Positions 43,699 through 53,411 are shown, counted from the first letter of the stretch. The stretch: 64,000 nt of DNA from Fibrivirga algicola (GCF_011742925.1 NZ_WAEL01000004.1:1-64000); one strand, 5' to 3'. The notes: a model not told the origin generated them from the letters alone. Program-made: numbers and translations.

Positions 43699-45287
43699 AA
43701 CCATACGCGTGTAGCCACCTGCTCCTGGTAGCCTGCTGGCTGGGGTTTATAACGGCGGCATCGGCCCAGTTTTCGACTGATACGTGCTGCCGACAGCTAC
43801 CTACGATCACAACGGCCGTTCTTCCTCCGTATCAAGGCCACTGGGAATTAGGTTTGTCGGCTGGGATCAGCAATCAGTACCAGCGAACGATCTACAGTAA
43901 TAAATTTTTCGGCGCGCCGGGCCCCTGGGTTTCCTTTTCGGCCGACTATTTCCTGAAACGGCATGTCGGTCTGGGTCTCCAGGCAGGTTACTTCGGGTTT
44001 AGCCTCCAGCGGCAAAATGAAGCATACATCCGGGAAGCCCTGACGCTTTTGAAGCTCCCGCTCGATCAGGCGGGATTGCTGGAACCAGCCAATCTGCACT
44101 CGTTCCACCTGGTGGCGGGTCCGGTTGTTCGGGTATCACTGGGCAGGCGACTTACCGGTTCGGGCAACATCCGGGCGGGAGTTTTCTTTAATGATGCGCC
44201 GATCACCGGTGCTTTCGACAAAACCAGTGAACGACTACTTTTCCGCTTTTCGCCCGCTGCTGACCGCTTCCGACCCGGCCTCACGGCCTCTGCAGCCCTG
44301 GAACGTACAATGGGGCCATCGGTGCGGCTGGGGCTACGGGCCGGTGGTTTCCTGAGCAAACTGTCGTATAACGTCGACGGGCCAGAGGGTGCCTTTTTTG
44401 TCTTTTCCAGAGCGCTGGTTGGCTATACAGTGCAGGTAAGTGCGTCGGTCACAATTCGCAACCGACGGTCCAGCGCCGTACCAGCCATATTGCCGGGCTG
44501 TTATACGCCCATTCTGCCCGAGCAGGCTATTACCTATGACGTAGATAAGCAACCACAACCCGTGTTCACTTGGCATAGCGGCGCCCCCGTATATACCACC
44601 GACGAGGTGTTTACCTTCCGGCTGTACGCACTACCCGGTAACAAGCTGATTGACGAACGCAGCACCGATGGTCGTATGCTCCCCTGGTTACAGGGCATGA
44701 AAGTCCCCGACTCTACCGCCCAATTCTACTATACCATTCAGGCCTCGCGGCGCGACCAGACCGGCCAGAGTTGTGTAAGCCCGGTTGCCACTGGCTCGAT
44801 GCGGTTTTATAAGCAGGAAGCCGTTCGCGTGAATGTAGTGCGGGAACGGGCACCGCTGACAATCGATATTTATGAGGTGCGGCTGGCTAAATCAGGAACG
44901 GCAGTTCCCAAACCTGTGACAGGTCCATCGGCGGCCCGCCGGAAAGCGCCGGTAGTGACTAAAAAGCGCGGATCAGTAAAGGCCAAGGTGCCCACCAGGC
45001 CAACAGCAGTTTCGGTGGTTCAGGCCGCTCCCCCAACCGTTGATGTGTTGATTTACCGGGAAGTCTCACGCCGCAACGACGTTGTTTGGCCCTCCGGTAT
45101 TCCGTACCCCGAAAAGCCAACGCTTTATCTCTACGTGCTGCGTACGGAATCGGGTGCCATCGAGGGGCGCTACAACTTACTGGTTACGCCGGGCATGCCG
45201 GGCACCATTCGGGTCATGACCGATGTAGAACGTACCCAGTGGCTGCGTAAGGCTGTGCAGGCTTCCCTTCCACCGGCAACCAAGTGA
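43695..45287 (+). CDS. Unknown exported protein in the T6SS cluster
   Basis: 530 residues with a signal peptide (about 1-25, ending ASAQ). Residues about 40-260 look like an outer-membrane-protein-type beta-rich domain (HWELGLSAGISNQYQ, LGLQAGYFGFSLQRQ, VRLGLRAGGFLSKLSY, VGYTVQVSASVTI). Residues about 270-380 are another beta region. A Lys/Pro-rich linker (about 400-440) leads to a C-terminal domain with LIYREVSRRNDVVWP and YLYVLRTESGAIEG. It overlaps tssF by 4 bases, so it is almost certainly made with the baseplate. I do not recognise a named T6SS family; an outer-envelope partner of the TssNOPR complex is a guess. Confidence 0.7.
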   Translation: MKPYACSHLLLVACWLGFITAASAQFSTDTCCRQLPTITTAVLPPYQGHWELGLSAGISNQYQRTIYSNKFFGAPGPWVSFSADYFLKRHVGLGLQAGYFGFSLQRQNEAYIREALTLLKLPLDQAGLLEPANLHSFHLVAGPVVRVSLGRRLTGSGNIRAGVFFNDAPITGAFDKTSERLLFRFSPAADRFRPGLTASAALERTMGPSVRLGLRAGGFLSKLSYNVDGPEGAFFVFSRALVGYTVQVSASVTIRNRRSSAVPAILPGCYTPILPEQAITYDVDKQPQPVFTWHSGAPVYTTDEVFTFRLYALPGNKLIDERSTDGRMLPWLQGMKVPDSTAQFYYTIQASRRDQTGQSCVSPVATGSMRFYKQEAVRVNVVRERAPLTIDIYEVRLAKSGTAVPKPVTGPSAARRKAPVVTKKRGSVKAKVPTRPTAVSVVQAAPPTVDVLIYREVSRRNDVVWPSGIPYPEKPTLYLYVLRTESGAIEGRYNLLVTPGMPGTIRVMTDVERTQWLRKAVQASLPPATK

Positions 45288-45301
45288 TCACGAGCCGTAT
45301 G

Positions 45302-46258
45302 TTACAGATAGCTATTGAATCCAAGGTAATCAACGTGGCTCGCAGACGGGGTATCGGCACGCTCAGTCAGCACTACCCGAACGATGTCATTGCCAGCTGG
45401 CAGAAAATAGGCCAGCAGATCGTCGATGAGACGGATGGTAGTGGTGTGGGGCAGAAACTCGGCCACCCGGTCATCGGGAACGGGGCCAATGGTCAGGCGG
45501 ATGCCGTTGCGGCCGTCGTCGAAGGTGTTGCCCATGATGGCGTCGATACCGAGGCGGCAGCCATCGAGCGAGGCCACATCGTCGGCAACGGCGGGCCGGT
45601 TCAGGTGGCGGCTGCTTTCGAGGTACATGGGTACCACAAACAGCATGCTCATCAGTTGGCTCACCCAGCTCAGGTTACTGCGAAGTTGGTGAATAAGCGG
45701 CAACAACTGCACAAACAACCCCCGGTGCAACGGGTCGAGGCTGTTAATGATCGGCCAGGCCACGGCAAACTGATCAACGAGCGTGTCGGCATGCTCGAGC
45801 CGGTCATGCTGCTGATCGCGCAGGGCGCGGAGCACGCGCAGGTAGTTCAGCTCGGTATCGAACGGGAGGAAAAACTGACGCGCTTCCCGCTCAATCTCGT
45901 GGGTACGTTGCACCGACTCCAAAATGCTGTCTACGTCGAACGCTTCGCGCATTGTACGGGCATCACCCGGGCCCGGCGCGTGAAAGAGGTAGGGCGGCAA
46001 CTGGTCATAAATCCCTTCGCGGGGCGTATCGAGCCGCCAGTAAGGCGCCACCGATCCGTCGATCAACCAGGAGGTCAGCGGGTTATGATCCTTCGAATAG
46101 GCCCGGGCATCGGGACCGGTCGGGTTCATAATCAGCTTATCGAGCGGCAACATTCGACTCAACAGATCAGCGGCGACAAGGTCGGCCCGCAGATCGAGGT
46201 CAAGCTGATCGAGAACGTAGTCGGGTTGCGGCGTCTGGGCAGAGGCGGGGTGAGTCAT
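45302..46258 (-). CDS. tssG: T6SS baseplate subunit TssG, inverted
   Basis: 318 residues. The assignment as TssG rests on size, an early LDLDLRADLVAADLL segment, a GNTFDDGRNGIRLTIGPV stretch like the TssG core, and the C-terminal end DYLGFNSYL, together with the absence of any other TssG candidate. It is read leftward, while all genes on both sides (tssE, tssF, 530-aa protein, tssO, tssP, tssR) are read rightward; rightward read-through would be antisense to it. The complementary strand is open too, but that translation is His/Gln-rich and looks like no protein family. Confidence 0.75.
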   Translation of the reverse strand: MTHPASAQTPQPDYVLDQLDLDLRADLVAADLLSRMLPLDKLIMNPTGPDARAYSKDHNPLTSWLIDGSVAPYWRLDTPREGIYDQLPPYLFHAPGPGDARTMREAFDVDSILESVQRTHEIEREARQFFLPFDTELNYLRVLRALRDQQHDRLEHADTLVDQFAVAWPIINSLDPLHRGLFVQLLPLIHQLRSNLSWVSQLMSMLFVVPMYLESSRHLNRPAVADDVASLDGCRLGIDAIMGNTFDDGRNGIRLTIGPVPDDRVAEFLPHTTTIRLIDDLLAYFLPAGNDIVRVVLTERADTPSASHVDYLGFNSYL

Positions 46259-46362
46259 ACAGGGCGGGCCAATCAGGTAGTTACCGAACTAAAAATACAG
46301 TCAACAAGCCCATTCCACCAGCAGGACGTACCTGCCGACGGGCATTATTCGCTAAACGGTCT

Positions 46363-46836
46363 ATGCGTGCATTAAATAACCAGGCCATCATGAAGGCCTA
46401 CTGGCATTTTCTCTGGCGGTTCGTGCTGCTGATCGGCGTGGTGCTGGCCAGTGTCTACGGCTTTTTACGGGCCTTGTCGCAGCAGATCAACCAACTCAGC
46501 GCCGACAAGGCCCGCTACGATGAAGTACTGTACGTGCAGCGTCAGCTGGCCGAACAAACCGACTCCCTATATAAACACATGCGGTTGCTCAACACCAACC
46601 TGATCCGGTACGACCGCCCCATGCAGCGGCTGATCAGCCAGCAGAAAGAATCAATCGGTAAGCTGATTACCGACCATCCCGGCAACGAAAAGGCATTTGC
46701 CGTGTACCAGAAGCTTAACGGGTACGTCAACCAGATGCTGTTACTGAAAGACTCGATCCGGAGCGTAGAGACCAATGTGCAGGGTGTCCGCCGCGAGCTC
46801 TCGAATTGTGAACAGCGGGAACGGATTTCACGCTGA
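46363..46836 (+). CDS. tssO: TssO-like T6SSiii membrane protein (first copy)
   Basis: 157 residues (an ATG nine codons later is an alternative start). One membrane helix at about 14-36, then a periplasmic coiled coil (LRALSQQINQLSADKARYDE, YVQRQLAEQTDSLYKHMRLL) and a C-terminal RRELSNCEQRE. This matches the build of TssO, a component specific to T6SSiii that joins TssN, TssP, TssQ and TssR in the trans-envelope complex. It is followed after 57 bases by a protein with the same architecture. Confidence 0.7.
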   Translation: MRALNNQAIMKAYWHFLWRFVLLIGVVLASVYGFLRALSQQINQLSADKARYDEVLYVQRQLAEQTDSLYKHMRLLNTNLIRYDRPMQRLISQQKESIGKLITDHPGNEKAFAVYQKLNGYVNQMLLLKDSIRSVETNVQGVRRELSNCEQRERISR

Positions 46837-46893
46837 CAGTCACAAAAAGAGGCATTCCATTACCCACTAGCTACCTAACGACTTTAACAACGA

Positions 46894-47430
46894 ATGATAA
46901 CCATTTTCGGATTCAGGGTGAACGAACGGCAATTCCTCTTTGCCTATCTGCTGGCAGGTACGTTGCTGCTGGGCGGGCTGGCCGGGTGGGTGCTGTACCG
47001 CTCCTACGATTTCCCGACCAGTAACGCCGTGTACCTGGCCGACCGGATACGGCGGCAGCAGACCATTCTTCAGCAACAGGAACGGTACCTGCCCCTCCTC
47101 GATTCGGCTCACCGTACCATCGCCACTTATCGCCCCGCCATGACCGCCCTGTTTGTGGAGGCTGACATTGATAACCAGATTGACGACATCCGGCGAATCT
47201 ACAGCCAGAACACCGACGTGGCCTCGTACCGGGCATTTGCGCAGGCAGCAGATTTCTACCGGATGATGTACGATGACAAACGCGTACTCTGGACCAAGCA
47301 GGATAACGTAATCCTGTTCAGTAAGCAGCTGGAAGAATGCGAAGTGGGCTTTCAGCCTGTAGCGGCGGGGGCAGCCTCGGCCCCCGCTGCCGCACCCGCC
47401 AGCCAGCTTCCCCGTTTTCCCGCCCGCTAA
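46894..47430 (+). CDS. TssO-like T6SSiii membrane protein (second copy)
   Basis: 178 residues. An N-terminal membrane helix (about 14-36, FAYLLAGTLLLGGLAGWVLY), a coiled-coil/helical periplasmic part (LADRIRRQQTILQQQERYLP, RIYSQNTDVASYRAFAQAAD), the segment SKQLEECEVGF that lines up with the RRELSNCEQRE end of the preceding protein, and an Ala/Pro-rich tail. It is probably a diverged TssO paralogue, or the real TssO with the preceding gene as the accessory one. It is separated from the PKD protein gene by 13 bases. Confidence 0.65.
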   Translation: MITIFGFRVNERQFLFAYLLAGTLLLGGLAGWVLYRSYDFPTSNAVYLADRIRRQQTILQQQERYLPLLDSAHRTIATYRPAMTALFVEADIDNQIDDIRRIYSQNTDVASYRAFAQAADFYRMMYDDKRVLWTKQDNVILFSKQLEECEVGFQPVAAGAASAPAAAPASQLPRFPAR

Positions 47431-47443
47431 GTTGTAAACGACT

Positions 47444-48301
47444 ATGCTTGAACGCAAATGGATACTGACCGGCGCCACGTTCGTGGTAACAGCGCTGCTG
47501 CTCGGGCTGCTCTACTGGTATAACCGGGGGCCAGTGGTTCGGGCGGGGGTTAGTCCGTTGGGCGTGATGGTCAACCAGCCGATCTTTTTTGCCGACAGCA
47601 CCAACGGCGCGTCGAGCTGGCGCTGGGAGTTTGGGCAGGGCTCGGAGTCGGGCGAGGCTAAAGGGCAGTTTTTTTACAGCCAGCCCGGTTTGTATCAGAT
47701 TCGGCTCACGGTTGATGGGAAGCAGCAGCAGACCTTTGCCGTTCGGGTACGTCCCGCGCCCACCCGCCGCGACTCGCTGATCCGCCTGCTGGGTCCGACG
47801 GTGGCGTATCAGGACGAAAAGCTGAGTTTTACCACGTTTGGGGCCAGTGCAGGCAAATTCGCCTGGCAATTTGGCGAAACCGGTTTAGTAGACTCCCGGG
47901 AGCCAACGGCCATTTATACGTACGTCAAACCGGGTACGTACACCGTGTCGCTGACGACCGACATTACCCAGCGACCGCTAATCCAGACCGTTCGGGTGCT
48001 GCCCCGATACAGCCGTTTCACCATGCCCGTCGATACCACGGCTGAAGACATCCGCTGGCGGTTGCAGCGGATCGCCAATGGGCAGCAGGTCAACGCGCAG
48101 TACAGCTACCTGGTCAGCCATTATCTCTGCGGCAATCCCGATTTCCCGGTGGTCGCCAATGGGCAGCCCGTGCGTGATTTCTACTCCTACTGCATGGCGC
48201 TCCAGTTTGAGGGGCGTAACCAGATCGACGCAGTAGCGCTGGAGGGTGGCCTCAACGGCAGTTGCCTGACTAAAATGACCGTTACTCAACACCAAAAATA
48301 A
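47444..48301 (+). CDS. tssP: Membrane-anchored PKD-domain protein, probable TssP
   Basis: 285 residues. A single membrane helix (about 8-27), then two Ig-like PKD domains in the periplasm (about 40-105 with WRWEFGQGSESG and LYQIRLTVDG; about 115-190 with FAWQFGETGLVDS and TYTVSLTTD), then a C-terminal domain with Cys residues (YLCGNPDFP, FYSYCMALQF, GSCLTKM). TssP of T6SSiii is a bitopic PKD-type protein, so context and layout support the name; sequence alone does not prove it. It sits 13 bases before tssR in the same operon. Confidence 0.65.
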   Translation: MLERKWILTGATFVVTALLLGLLYWYNRGPVVRAGVSPLGVMVNQPIFFADSTNGASSWRWEFGQGSESGEAKGQFFYSQPGLYQIRLTVDGKQQQTFAVRVRPAPTRRDSLIRLLGPTVAYQDEKLSFTTFGASAGKFAWQFGETGLVDSREPTAIYTYVKPGTYTVSLTTDITQRPLIQTVRVLPRYSRFTMPVDTTAEDIRWRLQRIANGQQVNAQYSYLVSHYLCGNPDFPVVANGQPVRDFYSYCMALQFEGRNQIDAVALEGGLNGSCLTKMTVTQHQK

Positions 48302-48314
48302 CCACACGGCCTGT

Positions 48315-50741
48315 ATGCGCCTTTTTTGCCTGATACTCTTCTTGCTGACTACTGGCTTTACCGGGCAGGCACAGGGAGTATTGCCCCCCTTTGCCACGCT
48401 TAAGCGCACACCTGCTTTACCAACCCCTGCCCGTTCACCCCAAACTCAGACCGCACTTGACCGGGGGAAATCGACGCTGGCTCAACCACCGGAGTTGGGC
48501 GCTGGCCCCTGGATCGTGTATGCGGACCGGAATAATATAGCCACGTATCGGTATCCACGACCTAACACCCGCTACAAGCAGATCAATTTTCGGGACGCTT
48601 TTTATGTGCTGGACGAAAAAAACGGCTACCTGGAGCTGATAAAATACGATCCTGCTCTGAAGGTAGGTACGTGGTATACCCCCCGGTTGCTGAAGGATCG
48701 AAAGTCGGCCGTTGCCTATGGCTGGGCACCTAAATCAGCTTTTCTGACTACCACAAAAGCCCAGACCGACCCCACCGGCAACCAGCCAGCCCTGTACTGC
48801 GCCGCCCTCACCAGCGGTAATGTGCTGACAAAACCGACCCCTTTTCTGGCGCATGACACGCTTCGGTTATATACCGAGCCGGGTGGTCAGCAGCCCGTTG
48901 GGCGTGGGCTTAAGCTCTACGATCTGGCCTATATCTATAAATTCTCGGATAGTCGCCAGCATGCGCTGGTGGGCCGGTCGCCCTGGTTTCCGGCCGATAG
49001 CGTGACCGACCACCTGCTGGGCTGGGCACCCACGGAAGCACTGCAACCCATGGGGAACGGGTTATTCTGGGAGAGTGATAGCCTGTTACCCAACCCGCCT
49101 GCTTTTCCGTTCTTTAGCACAGCCGAAGCCGCCTGGCAAAACCGACCTGACTCGTCGCAGAACGGCCCGAACCGAAGCAGCATCCGGTTTGGATCAGTCC
49201 CCTGGCAGCAAACTGGCGTTAAGTTTCCGGTGCTCCAGGCCTGTAGCACCAACGGGAAACAAACGGTGTGGCAACTGGGTACGTTATTACCTCTTTTTCA
49301 GACCGATAGCGCCGTAATGAACGTAAACGGGCAGCGTCTCACCTACCGGCAATACCAAAACTGGCGTACCCGGTCGCGGCAAGAGAACGTGGTGTACGTC
49401 ATAGAAGGAACGCGTGCTATGCTGCCCTACTGGGGTGATCTGGTCAATACCGTTCAGGCCACAGCCCTCCTACTGGCCGATTCCACCAATCAGCGGCAAG
49501 GCAGCGTCGGCATCGTGATCTACCGGCCCGGCGAGTCGGCGGCGGGCACGCGCACGGGGTACGTCAACAGCTTGCCCATCAGCCGCGATATTGCCCGGTC
49601 GGTCGATTTTCTGAGCCGGGCCAGGCCGGTGAACGTACCCAGTTACGAAGGCTACGCCCAACCCGTTCGGTCGGGGCTGGAGCGGGCATTGACTATGCTG
49701 GCGGCCCATCCCGGCGAGAACAACGCCATTGTGCTGGTTGGCATTGGTGGCGATACCAGGGATATTTCTCAGTTGAGTGATATCCGAAATGGCTTGCAGG
49801 CATCGGAAGCCCGGTTGCTTTCATTTCAGGTAGAGGCACCGGCCGATACTGTAGCCAACAACTATGTGTTGCAGGCCGAACAGCTAGTATTCCAATCGGC
49901 AATTGAAGCCAGCCAACCCAAACGCGAACGGCTGGTTAGCCCGGCCCTCGTTGTGCCCCGACCTGGTTACGACCTCACCTACGGCCAGTCGAATATTTAT
50001 CGGCTCGCGTTCCCCAATGGCAGCATGTCACCGGGTTGGGTGCTTTTCCCCCGCAAGCGGCAACAGTTGCCATTCAGCCTGTTGCATACCGTCACCGACA
50101 GCCTGCTCAAGCAAATGCGGTTCGACACGCGCCGCGTTGACGCTGCGTTGAACGAGGCGTTTCAGCACCAGTCACTGTTCAGAAGTCGGTTGAATCCAGT
50201 GGTGAACCGGACGCTGAAAGCCCGGCAGGAGCCAACGTTGGCGGGTGTCGATCCGGCCTTATTTGCCCATCGGGCGTACCCCTTCTACGGACAAGCCTAC
50301 GTGCGTACGGGTGATTCGCTCCCCAATGCCTTCCGGCCCGTCCGCCTGCTTTCGCTGGCTGAATTAAACCGAATCAACCTGTGGGTCAACCACCTGGCGG
50401 CTGACGAGCTGGACCCTATGGCCGGGAAAGACCGCCTGAAGCTGATTCGCCGGTACGATGAACTGGCCGAACAGCAGGGCCAGGCGGCAACTGACACTGC
50501 TACGATTGCGGACTTGCTCACCACGCTGACCGGCCTCCCCTGTCGGCACCAGCTCCTAAACAGTCTGTCGGTTCGCGCCCTGGCCGACCCCGATCTGGTC
50601 AGTGAAGGCGTTTGGCTCCGGTTGCTCTACCTGCTTCGCGAACGCCGCGATTACCTGGCCAGGTTGCCAACGTTCCCGAACAGCCGATTCAACTCGAACG
50701 GACACACGTATTACTGGCTCAGCAGCGATCTATTCAACTGA
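48315..50741 (+). CDS. tssR: T6SSiii protein TssR
   Basis: 808 residues with a signal peptide (about 1-20, ending GQAQ). Features: an N-terminal beta-rich part with GAW-like segments (WIVYADRNNIATYRYP, SAVAYGWAPKSAFL), a von Willebrand A-like domain starting near residue 358 (NVVYVIEGTRAMLPY) with IVLVGIGGDTRDISQLSDI, and a long helical C-terminal region (about 580-800). The metal-site motif reads E-G-T, where Asp is usual, so metal binding may be lost. TssR is the large periplasmic component special to Bacteroidota T6SS. The next gene, clpV, starts 47 bases later. Confidence 0.85.
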   Translation: MRLFCLILFLLTTGFTGQAQGVLPPFATLKRTPALPTPARSPQTQTALDRGKSTLAQPPELGAGPWIVYADRNNIATYRYPRPNTRYKQINFRDAFYVLDEKNGYLELIKYDPALKVGTWYTPRLLKDRKSAVAYGWAPKSAFLTTTKAQTDPTGNQPALYCAALTSGNVLTKPTPFLAHDTLRLYTEPGGQQPVGRGLKLYDLAYIYKFSDSRQHALVGRSPWFPADSVTDHLLGWAPTEALQPMGNGLFWESDSLLPNPPAFPFFSTAEAAWQNRPDSSQNGPNRSSIRFGSVPWQQTGVKFPVLQACSTNGKQTVWQLGTLLPLFQTDSAVMNVNGQRLTYRQYQNWRTRSRQENVVYVIEGTRAMLPYWGDLVNTVQATALLLADSTNQRQGSVGIVIYRPGESAAGTRTGYVNSLPISRDIARSVDFLSRARPVNVPSYEGYAQPVRSGLERALTMLAAHPGENNAIVLVGIGGDTRDISQLSDIRNGLQASEARLLSFQVEAPADTVANNYVLQAEQLVFQSAIEASQPKRERLVSPALVVPRPGYDLTYGQSNIYRLAFPNGSMSPGWVLFPRKRQQLPFSLLHTVTDSLLKQMRFDTRRVDAALNEAFQHQSLFRSRLNPVVNRTLKARQEPTLAGVDPALFAHRAYPFYGQAYVRTGDSLPNAFRPVRLLSLAELNRINLWVNHLAADELDPMAGKDRLKLIRRYDELAEQQGQAATDTATIADLLTTLTGLPCRHQLLNSLSVRALADPDLVSEGVWLRLLYLLRERRDYLARLPTFPNSRFNSNGHTYYWLSSDLFN

Positions 50742-50788
50742 CTACCAAGAAGTATACCTAACACCTCCCTTTTAACTATACCGTCACC

Positions 50789-53356
50789 ATGCTTCCTTCA
50801 TTCCTCCTTTCCGAAGCCGTTCAAACCGCCCTGCACGTCTCACAATCCCTGGCCCGCGAGTACCGAAACGAACGGTATTCGGCGGCACACCTGCTCCGGG
50901 CGCTTGTTCACAACGACTCAGCCGGGGCTACGCTGCTGACGTCACTGCACAAAGACGTTCCCTACCTGCGCGAGTGGGCCGAAGTACGAATGGAAGAATC
51001 GACACGCGTCGCCATTCCACCCGATGAGCCATCGGGTGATACCTCGGTAGAACGGGTGATGGAGGAAGCCGATGTGGTGCGGGTACGGCTGGGCCTCGAC
51101 AAAGTGGAGCCTATCTGCGTGCTAACCGCTTTAACCAAACCCGGACTCGGCTTCCCGTCGGAACAACTACGGTCGTTACCCTTGCAGGAGCGCGATCTGC
51201 TGGGGCTATACCTCAACGAGATGAAACCCCTGACACCCGGCGATGGGGCCAAAACGGTTACGCTAGAAGGGACCGCCACTCCAGCCACCGCAGCAGAAGG
51301 CGCTACGGCCGGGGTATTGCAAAAGTACTGCACTGACAAAACGGCCCTGGCACGGGGCGGGCATTTCGACCCTATTGTCGGCCGCGAACGCGAGTTGCGC
51401 ATGATGGTAGAGATTCTGGGGCGTCGCAGCAAGCCCAATGTTATGCTCACCGGCGATCCCGGCGTGGGGAAATCGGCCCTGATTGATGGTCTGGCCCAGC
51501 TGCTTATTACCGGGCTGGTGCCTGGCTGGCTCAAAGGTGCGACCCTGCTCGAACTGGACCCCGGTGCTCTGCTGGCGGGCGCTTCGTACAAAGGAGAAGT
51601 AGAAGACCGCCTCAAAAACGTGATACGCGAAGTGAAAGCCTTTGAGAAATGCATTCTCTTTATCGACGAGATCCACGTGCTGCTTGACCCGAAAGGGGGC
51701 GCAGGGGGTGGCGCGGCTAATCTGCTCAAACCGGAACTGGCGCGGGGTGAACTTACCCTGATCGGAGCCACCACACGTGACGAATTTCGTAAGCTGATCG
51801 AACCCGACCAGGCACTGAGCCGCCGCTTTGAGTTGTTGAATGTAGACGAACCGCCCGTCAATGTGGCTGAACGAATGATTCGTGGCCTAGTTGGGCTGTA
51901 CGAAAAGCACCACCAGCTTACCGTCGACTCCGATGTAGTACCCGAATGCGTTCGGCTGGCTAAACGATACGTAAAAGATCGCCGCCTACCCGATGCCGCG
52001 CTCGACCTGCTCGACCGGACCATGGCGGCCATCCGTACGGTTACCGAATTGGCCGGCTCTGACCTGAGCCAGTTTGACAAAGCACTGACCGAGATCAATG
52101 AAAGCGAGTTGAGCCCGGAAGAACGCCTCGATGATTACCGCTGGTTCGATCAACAGCTACAGCAGCAAATCAGTCCCGTTTTGATGGGGCAATGGGAAGA
52201 CCCCGTTGATCCTACCGAGCTGGTTACGCCCGACACCTACCTACCTTACCTGACTGCCAAGCTGACCCGCCTCCACGAATTGGCCGACGCCCGGCAGGCA
52301 CACGTCACCAAAACCGATCTGGCCGCCGTGGTGGCCTACAAAACTGGGATCCCGATGGGTAAGGTACAGGAACGCGAAAAAGAGAAATTGCTGGCAATGG
52401 AAGATCACCTCCGGCAGCGGGTGGTGGGACAGGACCACGCTCTCAAAGCCCTTTCCGACGCGATTCTTGAATCAAGATCGGGGTTACAAAAGGCCGGTCA
52501 GCCCATTGGCACGTTCTTTTTACTGGGCCCAACCGGCACGGGTAAAACCGAACTGTCGAAATCACTGGCCGATTTTCTGTTCAACGACGAGCACGCCATG
52601 ATCCGCTTCGATATGTCGGAGTTTAAAGAAGAACATGCCGCTGCATTGCTGTATGGTGCCCCTCCCGGGTACGTTGGCTACGAGGAAGGGGGCTTGCTGG
52701 TTAACCGAATCCGGCAGCAGCCCTATGCGGTGGTCCTCTTCGACGAAATTGAGAAAGCCCACTCCTCAATATTCGACGTGTTTCTCCAGATCATGGACGA
52801 AGGTCGACTACACGATAAGCTTGGCAAAGAAGGTGACTTCTCGAACGCTCTGCTCATTTTCACGTCCAACATTGGGAGCGAATGGATCAGTCAGGAATTC
52901 CAGCAGGGACGCCTTCCCAGCTCGCAACAACTGATGGAACGCATGAGCGGTAAGTTCAGACCCGAATTTCTGGCGCGCATCACCGAGATCGTTCCTTTCA
53001 GCCCCATCACCGAGCAGCACGTACTACACATCTTTGATATTCAGCTACGCCAGCTGACCGATAGCCTGCATCGGCAGGGCATCCGGCTCGAACTCGATGC
53101 GGCGGCTCGTCAGCAACTTGCTTTCAGTGGCTACACCCCGCAATATGGCGCTCGCCCGCTGGCTGGTGTGATCCGCAATCGACTGCGGCGCCCTATCTCC
53201 CGAATGATCATTGCCGGTCAAATCCATGCCGGGGAGTGGCTGCGTGTCACCGCTCGACCCGATGGAGAACTGAGTTGGCAGGTGGTGAAAGACCCCGAAA
53301 TACCCGACCTGGTGCAGGCCGGACAGATTGAATGGCTGATACCGACAAAAGCGTAA
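50789..53356 (+). CDS. tssH: T6SS sheath-recycling ATPase ClpV
   Basis: 855 residues. A Clp-N domain (about 1-150, QTALHVSQSLAREYRNERYS), AAA1 with Walker A GDPGVGKS near 222 and Walker B CILFIDEIHVL, a middle domain (about 400-500), AAA2 with Walker A GPTGTGKT near 580 and Walker B VVLFDEIEKAH, and the Clp D2-small domain (RPEFLARITEIVPF). ClpV unfolds contracted TssB/TssC sheath. It is distinguished from ClpB by the shorter coiled-coil middle region and by context. It ends 180 bases before tssB, which has its own probable promoter. Confidence 0.95.
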   Translation: MLPSFLLSEAVQTALHVSQSLAREYRNERYSAAHLLRALVHNDSAGATLLTSLHKDVPYLREWAEVRMEESTRVAIPPDEPSGDTSVERVMEEADVVRVRLGLDKVEPICVLTALTKPGLGFPSEQLRSLPLQERDLLGLYLNEMKPLTPGDGAKTVTLEGTATPATAAEGATAGVLQKYCTDKTALARGGHFDPIVGRERELRMMVEILGRRSKPNVMLTGDPGVGKSALIDGLAQLLITGLVPGWLKGATLLELDPGALLAGASYKGEVEDRLKNVIREVKAFEKCILFIDEIHVLLDPKGGAGGGAANLLKPELARGELTLIGATTRDEFRKLIEPDQALSRRFELLNVDEPPVNVAERMIRGLVGLYEKHHQLTVDSDVVPECVRLAKRYVKDRRLPDAALDLLDRTMAAIRTVTELAGSDLSQFDKALTEINESELSPEERLDDYRWFDQQLQQQISPVLMGQWEDPVDPTELVTPDTYLPYLTAKLTRLHELADARQAHVTKTDLAAVVAYKTGIPMGKVQEREKEKLLAMEDHLRQRVVGQDHALKALSDAILESRSGLQKAGQPIGTFFLLGPTGTGKTELSKSLADFLFNDEHAMIRFDMSEFKEEHAAALLYGAPPGYVGYEEGGLLVNRIRQQPYAVVLFDEIEKAHSSIFDVFLQIMDEGRLHDKLGKEGDFSNALLIFTSNIGSEWISQEFQQGRLPSSQQLMERMSGKFRPEFLARITEIVPFSPITEQHVLHIFDIQLRQLTDSLHRQGIRLELDAAARQQLAFSGYTPQYGARPLAGVIRNRLRRPISRMIIAGQIHAGEWLRVTARPDGELSWQVVKDPEIPDLVQAGQIEWLIPTKA

Positions 53357-53411
53357 CTGTCAAGTCTGGCAAAATCTTTTCCTGAGATATTTACTGGACG
53401 TATCAATATTT

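Noticed and set aside
45284-46375. 363-codon open frame on the plus strand
   Set aside because: It lies antisense to tssG over its whole length, its translation is His/Gln/Val-rich without domain features, and the opposite frame ends in the TssG-like DYLGFNSYL.
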